From the NCBI GenBank assembly GCA_964415255.1, contig CAYQAC010000198.1:1-8940 (forward strand): a stretch of DNA of 8,940 bases, given 5' to 3'. The translations under genes were made by a program, and so were the position numbers. This DNA comes from JAHBVY01 sp964415255 (GTDB lineage Bacteria > Myxococcota_A > Polyangia > Polyangiales > Polyangiaceae). Shown piece after piece: positions 1-6,700 of this stretch. Position 1 is the stretch's first letter, and each line of letters starts with the position of its first letter. The notes beneath the pieces were generated by a model. The model saw only the letters and a program-made list of their open reading frames with translations. It did no database searches and was not told the origin of the DNA.

Positions 1-393
1 GCCCTTGCCGCTCGCGGCGGCCCGCTTGGCAGCGCCCACGCCACGCGCGCCGCCCGCTCCGCGCGTCTCACTCGCGCCGCCCCCGCTCGCGCCGCTCACA
101 CCGCTCGCGCCGCCCTCGCTCGCACCGCCCTCGCTTGCACCGCCCTCGGCACGTCTGCTCGCGCCGCTCGCGCCGCGCTGGCTCGCGCCGCCCTGCTGGG
201 AGGCGCGCTCTTGATCCAGCAGCCAAGCCTCGAGCCGCCGGCGCCGCGACGCCGCCCCATCGCTCAACCCCGCCGCTGCGAGCTCGGTGCCAAAGCGGTA
301 CTCCTCCTCCGTCGCGGCGCGCAAGTCTCCCAAGAGCCGCTCACGCAGCGCGCGGATGGTCACAGCCAGGGCGCGCCCCGCGCCGGGGGTCAT
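1..393 (-). CDS. pglX: Probable BREX adenine-specific DNA methyltransferase PglX, N-terminal 131 residues only
   Basis: PglX is the BREX methyltransferase that marks host DNA at N6-adenine so that unmodified phage DNA can be told apart. Only the N-terminus is inside the window; the frame is open through base 1. Residues 1-64 (start MTPGAGRALAVTIRALRERL, later RRRRLEAWLLDQERA) are a charged helical segment resembling the N-termini I recall for PglX in myxobacteria-like BREX loci. No methyltransferase motif is reached, so the call rests on this segment and on position downstream of brxC on the same strand. ATG at 393 is the first ATG after an in-frame TAA at 417-415 (a TTG lies between); there is no clear ribosome binding site. 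Residues about 68-118 are a Gly/Ala/Ser/Glu repeat linker, which is unusual. The gene is separated from brxC by about 3.4 kb holding other genes. Alternative: another protein sharing this helical head. Confidence 0.7.
   Translation of the reverse strand, partial: MTPGAGRALAVTIRALRERLLGDLRAATEEEYRFGTELAAAGLSDGAASRRRRLEAWLLDQERASQQGGASQRGASGASRRAEGGASEGGASEGGASGVSGASGGGASETRGAGGARGVGAAKRAAASGKG
40..192 (-). repeat. Low-complexity repeat coding a Gly-Gly-Ala-Ser-Glu linker in pglX
   Basis: On the minus strand the codons give repeated GGAS, GGASE and GAS units, followed by a Gly/Ala/Arg-rich stretch. At DNA level the core is a degenerate repeat of GGCGGTGCGAGCGAG-type units, densest around 105-150. 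Unit lengths are multiples of three, so gain or loss of a unit would change linker length without breaking the frame. The segment directly follows the conserved helical head of PglX. Confidence 0.75.
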
Positions 394-471
394 GTGGGCG
401 TCAGTCAAAGTACGTTACCCTGTCTAAATGCCGCCGCGCGGCGCGCGCTTGTGGCTGAGAAAACAGCAAAC

Positions 472-494
472 CTGTCCAACCCCCAAAAAAACCG
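472..494 (-). repeat. Direct repeat, copy 1 (T7 G5 TTGGACAG)
   Basis: Read on the minus strand this is seven T, five G, then TTGGACAG. The same arrangement recurs in the same orientation at 3733-3759 with eight T and nine G. This copy lies about 80 bases upstream of the pglX start. It is either one edge of the DNA inserted between brxC and pglX or a shared upstream element; TTGGACA also resembles a -35 box with one extra base, although no good -10 box follows. Confidence 0.7.
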
Positions 495-510
495 AAAACA
501 TCCTACGTTG

Positions 511-542
511 AAACAAAAGCGCCAGGCGCCGTGAGGGGCGCT
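511..542 (-). terminator. Possible rho-independent terminator facing pglX
   Basis: On the minus strand AGCGCC (542-537) can pair with GGCGCT (523-518), followed directly by TTTGTTT. A shorter alternative stem, GCGCC with GGCGC (530-526), competes with it. The outer stem is only six pairs with a 13-base loop and the T run is interrupted, so strength is uncertain. If active, it would stop leftward read-through from the ATPase gene before pglX, so pglX would need its own promoter between it and base 393. Confidence 0.35.
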
Positions 543-740
543 GCCTCCAAGGTGTGGTGGCGTGGGGGCGCCCTGGGTCGTCGGTGAGGGGGTCAAGGTG
601 GAGGGTTTACCACGACCAGCCGGCGGCCAGTGCCCGGCCTCGGCGCAGGCCAAGCACACCACCGCGCAGGGTGAGGCGCCCTCGGCGATCTCGCTAGGCA
701 ACCCACGGTTGACCGCCCGTCGTGGTTCAGCCCGGCACCT

Positions 741-760
741 CGCTTCGCTTCGCTTCGCTT
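741..760. repeat. Pentanucleotide microsatellite (CGCTT)4
   Basis: Four perfect CGCTT units are followed by a fifth imperfect unit (CGCTG). It lies about 145 bases upstream of the chosen start of the 131-residue gene, in the non-coding spacer. If translation instead began far upstream in the same open frame, a unit change would shift the frame. Confidence 0.8.
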
Positions 761-903
761 CGCTGCGAGAGCGCGTCAGCTCCGCGGTCACGCGGCCTCT
801 CGCCTCCTTGCTGCCTGCGCGGCCGCGTTGTAGGTTTGCGCGCAAGAGCGCCAGGAGCCGCGGGCAGATTGGCCCTGCTGGGGCGAGGCGAGCACACACG
901 ACC

Positions 904-1299
904 ATGACAGAATCTGAGACCGCCAGCCTATCAACGGATTGCCCCCCGTCCGAGGCGGTGGCAGCTGAGGGGGAGGTGTACCGCTGTTGTAAGTCGCGTC
1001 CGCCATCGTCCAGAGATCTGCAGACTCACGAGGAGTTGGGTCGACTGCCTAAGGCTGACGCTTGCCTTCGGCGGTCGCTCTCAGTTTTCCGTAATGAAAC
1101 TGATGCGCGGCACCAGGTGCGTCTGTTCCCTGGTTGGCGCAAGCGGTTCGTGGCGAGGGGCGTGCTCAAGGCTAGCCACGGCCATGTCATGATGACGAGC
1201 GGTCGGCAGCCCACACACACGAGCTGGTGGCCGGCGGCTTCGTTGGTACCGGCGGGGCGCGCGGCGTTGTTCGAGGTGGTTTGTGAGGTGGGGCGATGA
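904..1299 (+). CDS. Small conserved-looking protein of unknown function (131 aa)
   Basis: I do not recognise a named family. The first 45 residues look unstructured. From LPKADACLRRSLSVF (about 48-62) the protein looks folded, with a basic stretch GWRKRFVARGVLKASHGH (77-94), a PTHTSWWPAASL segment (103-114) and a hydrophobic end, ALFEVVCEV (121-129). The His-Thr-Ser-Trp-Trp cluster is the most distinctive part. No signal peptide or membrane segment is seen. The start at ATG 904 is preceded by a purine-rich cgaggcgag at 884-892; the frame stays open upstream, but that translation is Arg/Ala-rich and implausible, so 904 was chosen. The stop overlaps the next start as ATGA (1296-1299), indicating translational coupling with the 407-residue gene. 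This coupling is the best evidence that the gene is real. The pair could work as a complex or as a two-component defence or toxin-antitoxin module, but nothing in the sequence shows an activity. Confidence 0.65.
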   Translation: MTESETASLSTDCPPSEAVAAEGEVYRCCKSRPPSSRDLQTHEELGRLPKADACLRRSLSVFRNETDARHQVRLFPGWRKRFVARGVLKASHGHVMMTSGRQPTHTSWWPAASLVPAGRAALFEVVCEVGR

Positions 1300-2519
1300 C
1301 GTCGTGGCCCGCTCTCGATTCGCTCCAGGAGGTGGATGTAGAGGCCCTGGGCACGCTCACGCCTGTGGAGGTGCTCTACGATTTTGACGGCCCCTGCATT
1401 TTCACTGCGAATACAGTCCACGGGGTCAGGGTCCTGGCTTACCTGTCGGAGGACTTCGAGGACGACCAGGGGCTGCGCTACATCGTCGCGACCACCTCTG
1501 AGGGCACCGTGGGCGAGCTCAAGGATGGCGTGATCTCAGTCCGTGAGGCGCTTGACCGAGGGTCGCTCTGGCTGGTCGACTTCGACGGCAGCCATCAGCC
1601 CTTGCGTGCGTTCTCGGTCCGCAGCGAGCAGTTGCCAGATGATGCCCTGCCTCCCCACGGCACCATGCTCTGGTCCTCACTGGAGCCGGCGCTGACGGTG
1701 AGGGTTGTGGGGAGCGAGATCAAGGAAGGTCGGATCCCGGCGGCGGCCTTCACCCAGCTAGCTGAGATCGCCAGCAAGGCGCTCAAGCCTGTGTTCGAGT
1801 GGGCTGCGAGGTGTCATCGACAAGACACGACTGGCCGGCCTCCTGAGTGGCTCCGTAGCCTCTACGCGATGCCCGCCCAGCGGTTCGCGTTCGGGAGCCT
1901 TGAAGTGGCGTTCGGCCAGCCCGGTCTGGGTTCTGGGGCGCAGCTAGCGTTCGCGCACGATGAGGAGCCTGTGCCCCCACAACAGGAGATTCAGGATGAT
2001 GGCTGGGCGGCCGTGCGGGAGGGGCTCACATGGGCTGTCTCTCAGAGCATGGGTTTGCCCAGCGAGGGGGAGGAGGAGAAGTGGCTTGCGATACTCGAGT
2101 CAATGAAGCGGCTCGCGCCAGCATCTGCTGGACCGGTGTCCGTGGTTGAGGTGTGGGGATCCATCATCGGAGTCCAGGATCACCGGGTGCGGCTGGACAG
2201 AAGCTCCGGCACGCGGATCCGAGTGGCGCTGACGGAGCTGAAGAAGCGCCATGAGGTTCAATGGCGTGTGTTCACTGGGCGCGTGCGCGAATTGGATCTA
2301 GACAAGTTCACGCTCATCTTAAGAGAAGTTGCTGAGGAGTGTGGGGATGTTCAGCTCACGCTCGATGACGAGCAACTACTCGAGACGGCCCGCGAGGCAC
2401 ACTATCAGGAGCTTGAGGTGAGTATAGTGGCTCGGAGAGAGGACAAGAAGCATTGGTCAGCCACAGAGATTGAGTTTGTCGGGGCTAGCCAGCGTGGCAG
2501 CGGTAGCGACGAGCAATAG
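1296..2519 (+). CDS. DUF6575-like protein of unknown function (407 aa)
   Basis: Residues about 24-110 resemble the DUF6575 domain as I recall it: a beta-rich start (VEVLYDFDGPCIFTANTV), acidic turns (EDFEDDQGLRYIV) and the phrase LKDGVISVREALDRG followed by a strand. The middle (about 155-275) is helical. The C-terminal part (about 282-395) is again beta-rich, with VSVVEVWGSIIGV, WRVFTGRVRELDLDKFTLIL and VQLTLDDEQLLE, and may be a second small beta domain. No catalytic motif, membrane segment or signal peptide is visible. The protein is soluble and acidic. The start at ATG 1296 has a good GAGGTG ribosome binding site at 1285-1290, inside the end of the upstream gene, with which it overlaps by ATGA. 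It is convergent to the AAA+ ATPase gene, 87 bases away. Base composition appears somewhat less GC-extreme than brxC by eye, which fits separate acquisition. Function is unknown; a role in defence is inferred only from location. Confidence 0.85.
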   Translation: MTSWPALDSLQEVDVEALGTLTPVEVLYDFDGPCIFTANTVHGVRVLAYLSEDFEDDQGLRYIVATTSEGTVGELKDGVISVREALDRGSLWLVDFDGSHQPLRAFSVRSEQLPDDALPPHGTMLWSSLEPALTVRVVGSEIKEGRIPAAAFTQLAEIASKALKPVFEWAARCHRQDTTGRPPEWLRSLYAMPAQRFAFGSLEVAFGQPGLGSGAQLAFAHDEEPVPPQQEIQDDGWAAVREGLTWAVSQSMGLPSEGEEEKWLAILESMKRLAPASAGPVSVVEVWGSIIGVQDHRVRLDRSSGTRIRVALTELKKRHEVQWRVFTGRVRELDLDKFTLILREVAEECGDVQLTLDDEQLLETAREAHYQELEVSIVARREDKKHWSATEIEFVGASQRGSGSDEQ

Positions 2520-2606
2520 GGCCGATACGGATCGACTCGCGGGCCCTCCTGAACGAGTAGGTGCTTGCGGTTTCGAGGTGCTGGCACCGATCAATCTCCA
2601 GGGCCG

Positions 2607-3596
2607 CTACGTGCTGTGCTGGCTGCGCCGTTCGTGAAGGGCTAAAGCGAGCTCGGCGCCTCGCACCGACGTGGTGTGATCGAGGATGGCGTTCTTGGCC
2701 GCTTGCTCGCAGGCCATCGCGATCTCGGCGTGGCTGAGGCCCTCGGCGTCTTTGGCGGCAGCTGCCCAGTCGATGGTGGCCGTGTCGAGCAGCGAGAGCC
2801 GCGCCTTCATCACGTGAGTAGCGACCTCCTTGGTGGGCAGTACGTACTCGAGCAGGGTGTCAAAACGCCGGAACAGTGCGCGGTCGAGGAGCCTTGCGTG
2901 GTTGGTCGCGCCGAGCACGAGGCTGTCAGAGCTATCCTGCTCGAGGAACTGGAGGAAGGAGTTGAGCACGCGGCGGATCTCCCCGACGTCCTTGCCGCCC
3001 CGTTCACTGCCGAGCGCATCGAACTCATCAAAGAAGTACACGCCACGTGTGGACTGGATGGCATCGAACACCAGACGCAGCTTCGCGGCGGTTTCGCCCA
3101 TGTACTTCGTGATGAGCCCGTCAAGCTGGATGCTGAAGAGCGGGAGACCCAGCTCGCCAGCCAGCGCGGCGGCTGTCATAGTCTTGCCGGTGCCAGGAGG
3201 GCCGACCAGGAGCAGCTTGCGCATTGGCGAGAAGCCGTGGGCGCGAAGGCGTTCACGTTCACGCTGCTCGGTGAGCACACGGTCGAGCTTGGCACGGAGC
3301 CCCTCCGTGAGGGCCATGTCGGTGACGCGCGTCTTCGGGTACCGAGCAGTCAGTATACCTGCCAATTCGCCGCGAGGCTGAGCAAGCGGGACGGGCTTCG
3401 GCCCACGCGGAACCTCTGGAGCGGCCTTCGCGCGTGTCTTCACCTGGTCGACCAAGTCGCGCAGCTCTGTGGCGAACCTGCCATGCCCGCTGCGGGCAGC
3501 TTTCGCAGCGACCTGCATGGCGATCGCGTAAAACCGTGCGTCATCGCCATCTGCGTGGCTACGGATGAGCGCCTTGACCTGATCTGCGGTTGCCAT
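2607..3596 (-). CDS. AAA+ ATPase, IetA-like (subtilase-associated type), without a visible protease partner
   Basis: This is a single-domain AAA+ ATPase of 329 residues. Visible motifs are Walker A GPPGTGKT (132-139), a pore-loop-like region after KYMGE (164-168), Walker B VYFFDEFDAL (186-195), sensor 1 ATNH (230-233) and arginine fingers in RALFRRFD (239-246). The N-terminal head, MATADQVKALIRSHADGDDA to about residue 53, is the helical segment I associate with ATPases paired with S8 subtilisin-like proteases (IetA of IetAS). The start at 3596 was chosen because this head begins there; the frame runs on to a TTG at 3740, but that extra stretch is not family-like and would begin inside the G-run repeat. 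A TACACT at 3617-3612 could be a -10 box, without a good -35. The gene lies 169 bases after brxC on the same strand and could be read through from it. The usual protease gene does not follow: downstream are the convergent plus-strand genes. Confidence 0.9.
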   Translation of the reverse strand: MATADQVKALIRSHADGDDARFYAIAMQVAAKAARSGHGRFATELRDLVDQVKTRAKAAPEVPRGPKPVPLAQPRGELAGILTARYPKTRVTDMALTEGLRAKLDRVLTEQRERERLRAHGFSPMRKLLLVGPPGTGKTMTAAALAGELGLPLFSIQLDGLITKYMGETAAKLRLVFDAIQSTRGVYFFDEFDALGSERGGKDVGEIRRVLNSFLQFLEQDSSDSLVLGATNHARLLDRALFRRFDTLLEYVLPTKEVATHVMKARLSLLDTATIDWAAAAKDAEGLSHAEIAMACEQAAKNAILDHTTSVRGAELALALHERRSQHST

Positions 3597-3732
3597 GATG
3601 CGGACGCCCTCAGTGTACCCTGACTCTTTGCCGGGGCACCATCGCCGCTGTCTCTCATGGATTGGGCTACCGCGGCCAAGAAGCTGCCTGCTGCTCCTCA
3701 GGCGCACCCGCTCAGCGGCGCTCAGCGCAGAG

Positions 3733-3759
3733 CTGTCCAACCCCCCCCCAAAAAAAACG
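3733..3759 (-). repeat. Direct repeat, copy 2 (T8 G9 TTGGACAG), in the brxC-ATPase spacer
   Basis: Read on the minus strand this is CG, eight T, nine G, then TTGGACAG, starting six bases past the brxC stop codon. It matches copy 1 at 472-494 in the same orientation, with different run lengths. It is about 137 bases upstream of the ATPase start. The adjacent T8 and G9 runs are prone to replication slippage, but lie outside any coding frame in my annotation. Confidence 0.75.
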
Positions 3760-3765
3760 TAAGGA

Positions 3766-6700
3766 CTACAGCAGGCGCACGCGCGCGCCGGCGCGCACTT
3801 GTTCGAGCAGGCGCTCCTCCACCTCGTGCACCAGGGCGCGCACCTCGGCCTCAGTGGTCAGCTCGCGATTGCGGAGCTGTAAATCGACCCGCGCGATGAG
3901 CGGGCGCTGCCCCTGGCTTAGCAGCTCATCTAACAGATCGTTGGCGCGCTCCTCCGCGCGCGTCAAAGCGAGCGTGAAAGGATCTTTCAAGGCGATGAGG
4001 GAGGGCGCGATGGCCTCGGCGCTGGTGCTCGTGAGCGCGGTGGCGAAGGGCCGGAGCACTTGGTGCGATTGCTCCCCGGTGAGCGTGCTGAAGCCGGCGC
4101 GCACCTTGAGCCGGGCCCGCGCTGCCTCCGCCTCACGCTCTTGCCACCCGAGCAGGCGCTGGCGCTCCGCCACGTAGGCGCGGCGGATCTCCTCGAGATC
4201 TGCCTCCACGCTGCTGAGCTCGCGCCAGGGGCGCTCCCCCTGAAGCTGGGCCTGCACCCGCGTGATGGCGGCCTCCACGTTCGTCGCCTGCGCGCCGATT
4301 TCAGTCAGCTGAGCTGCCTGATACTGGAGCACCTGGTGCGCGGCGTTCACCGCGCTGACGGCGGCTTGGGTCAGCTCCGCGCGGTAGAGCTGGAGCAGCA
4401 CCAGCCCGTCGCGCAGGGCGTCCAAGCTGCGCTTGACCTCCCGCACGGTGGGCTGCGTCTGGCGGCAACCGCGCACGCAGCGCTCCAGCGCGCCCGCGAG
4501 CTTCGTCAGCTCCGCGGGGCCCTCGGGCGAGCCTGGCAGCTGGCCGAGCCGCTCCTGTACCTCGCGCAGCTCCTGAGCGAGCCGCGGGAAGTGCTCCGCC
4601 ACGGCGTCGGCGATGGCGTGGTCATCCCGATCCATGATGAGGCCCAGGCGCTCCTCGAAGAACTGGGCGATCTTCGCGCGGGCGGTGACGCCGATGTCGT
4701 CTTCCCCTGCGGGGAATAGGGTGGCGCGGCGGAAGGCGCGCTCTTTCTCGAACAGCTCGCGCGTCCCCTCGTCGCGCGTCGCGGTGATCTCTTTGCCGCC
4801 GTCCGGTACAATCTTCAGCTTGAGCGCGCGGAGCTGCCCCAGCACGCAGGCCTTCACCACGTTCGCGGTGTAGCCGTAAGGTGGGCTGCCAAAATGCGAG
4901 AGCAGGGCGCCTCCGCTCGCGCCGCCCTCTGCCACCAGGTGCTCAAGGATGCGACGCGGCGCCACCCCGTCGCACTTCGCCACGTAGCGGCCCTTATCGA
5001 GCTCCAAGATGCCGAGCTCATCCCCGAGGAACTTGGATGGCGGCCCCGTCAAGAACTCGTTTCCTCGTGGATCCGCCAGCTGCATCAGCTCGCTTGGTTG
5101 CACCTGGGTCGGGACGAAACTCGGGAACAAAGAGGGCAGCACGCTCACCCCTACCGCGTGCAGCGCCTTGGCGAAGCTCGCGCCGTGCTCGCGCGGGATG
5201 ATCTTGCGGCCGCGGAAGTAGAGCGCGCCCGCCATCCACGCGTCGCGGACGGCCTCGTGGACGCGTGCGGTCAGATCTTCCTTGCGGTTCTCCTCCTGCT
5301 GGAGCAGGAGCTTGCGCGCCGCGCTCAGCGACTCGCGCCGCGGCTTGTACTTGTTCACCAGGGCGCTCGAGCGATGGAGCTCCCGCGCCAGGTGCTCCAG
5401 CTCGCCGGTTAAGCTGCACTGCCACACCAGCCTATCCCTGAAGGCAGACTCGCCGCTCTTCCTGATCCACACGGCCGGCTCAGGCTCCGCCTTGGTGAGC
5501 CGGAAGTCGACCACCAGCGCGGCGTCGTCTCGTGGGTCAAGCAGGCTGACGTCATCGGCCCGGCGCTCATCGGAGAACCTGGCCGCCCAAGGGAAGGAGC
5601 GCCCCATCAGGCTCGGGCGTTCGGGCGCTTCCAAGAGCAGCTTGAGTGCCTGCTGGACGCTCTCGCTGATGGCTTCCCCCGGCACTCCGATGTCGTGCCG
5701 CTCCTTCTCCCACTCTTCCCCCGCGGAGGATTGGATTTTGTAGCCGAGCTTCTCAGAGTAGCTGAGGAGGTTCTTGCGGCGCAGGCCCTCAAGCGCCTCT
5801 GAGATGACGCCGAGCTGTCCCCCGCCGCCCACCACACGATACAGGCACTGCGCCACGAGCTTGGCGTCCGTGGCTTGCGTCTCCTGGATCAGCTCGAGCA
5901 GCGCCACCACCTTGGCGACGCGCACCATCAGGCCGGAGCTGTCGTCAGTCACCTGCGCCATCAGCCGCGCCATGGAGGCCTGCACGTCGGAGTCGAGCGC
6001 GGTGTGCTGCACGTCGTAGATGTGATCCAGCGTGACCAGGGTGCCCACCGGCTCCTCCGCCAGCGCCCGATCGCGGAACAGCTCGCCGAGCAGCTGAAGC
6101 AGCCCGCGGATGGCTTGGTCGTCGCCCTGCGCGCGAGTGGAGCGCGTGCGAAGGGCGCTCGTGATCTGCAAGATGAGATCGATTTGCCCCGGGAGCATCG
6201 GGTACACCTCGGCGAACTCATCGGGCGTGACCGCGTCGCAGCCGTAGGCGTGGAGCCGCAGCTCAGCCCGGTGCTGCTCGAACAGCGCCTTCAGCTGGCC
6301 CTCCGCCTCCGGGCGCTTGCGCAGCAGGCGCTGGTGCACCACGTCGCGGATGTTGGTGGCGGCCAGGTGCACCCGGAGCTCGGGCGGGAAGCGACCTTTA
6401 GCCCACCCCAGGCTGTCGTCGTCGGCCTGCTCCTCGAGCTTCTGTTGCCCGAGCGCGAGCAGCCACGCCTTGCCCTTCAAGGTGGCGCCGAGGGCGGTCG
6501 CGAAGGCGCGCATGCGGTCCACCCGATCTTGATTGGCGAGCATGTACTGCGACACCTCATCGATCACGAGGAACAGCGTCGCCTCGGGCCGCCTGGCCTT
6601 CAGCATGTCCGAGATGGCCGTCGCCGCCTCCTCCGGTGAGTCGGCGCGCGCGTGGGTGCCGCCGCGGCTGGTGAACCAGCTCATCGGATCCGTGTAGCGC

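Larger units (their letters stand above)
394..903. other. Gene-poor divergent spacer between pglX and the plus-strand pair
   Basis: This 510-base stretch separates the divergently read pglX start (393, minus) from the plus-strand start at 904. The open frames in it give Arg/Ala/Pro-rich translations that look like GC-rich shadow frames, and I recognise no protein in them. Bases 455-518 are distinctly richer in A and T than the surroundings and hold one copy of the T-run/G-run/TTGGACAG motif. A terminator-like hairpin pointing left lies at 511-542 and a (CGCTT)4 microsatellite at 741-760. Promoters for pglX and for the plus-strand unit should be here, but I found no convincing -35/-10 pair. 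A degraded gene cannot be excluded. Confidence 0.6.

Noticed and set aside
5..214. Plus-strand frame with a Leu-Ala-Pro-Pro-Ser repeat
   Set aside because: It is the reverse reading of the Gly-Ala-Ser-Glu repeat in pglX; the minus strand has a conserved-looking head and a properly bounded start, whereas this frame has neither.
562..903. N-terminal extension of the 131-residue protein back to a GTG at 562
   Set aside because: The added residues are Arg/Ala/Ser/Pro-rich, run through the microsatellite and look like translated GC-rich spacer; the ATG at 904 opens a more protein-like sequence.
405..905. Minus-strand 166-residue open frame in the spacer
   Set aside because: Composition is Arg/Ala/Pro-rich with many Cys, has no recognisable segment, and covers the direct repeat and hairpin; probably a chance frame.
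2520..2606. Short hairpins (ACTCG 2535-2539 with CGAGT 2554-2558; GGTG/CACC near 2577-2588) between the convergent genes
   Set aside because: Stems are only four or five pairs and no T run follows on either strand, so a terminator cannot be supported.
2676..3623. Plus-strand 315-residue open frame
   Set aside because: It is antisense to the AAA+ ATPase gene, which has complete Walker and sensor motifs.
3597..3740. 48-residue N-terminal extension of the ATPase from a TTG at 3740
   Set aside because: It starts within the TTGGACAG repeat, uses a weak start codon and adds residues unlike the family; the ATG at 3596 matches the expected N-terminus.
394..3765. Insertion sequence or transposon carrying the cargo
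   Set aside because: No transposase or integrase frame and no terminal inverted repeats were found; only the short direct repeats are present.
5875..6639. Plus-strand open frame of 254 residues, and several similar ones between 4060 and 7059
   Set aside because: They are antisense shadows of brxC, rich in His, Arg and Leu as expected from GC-skewed codon positions on the opposite strand.
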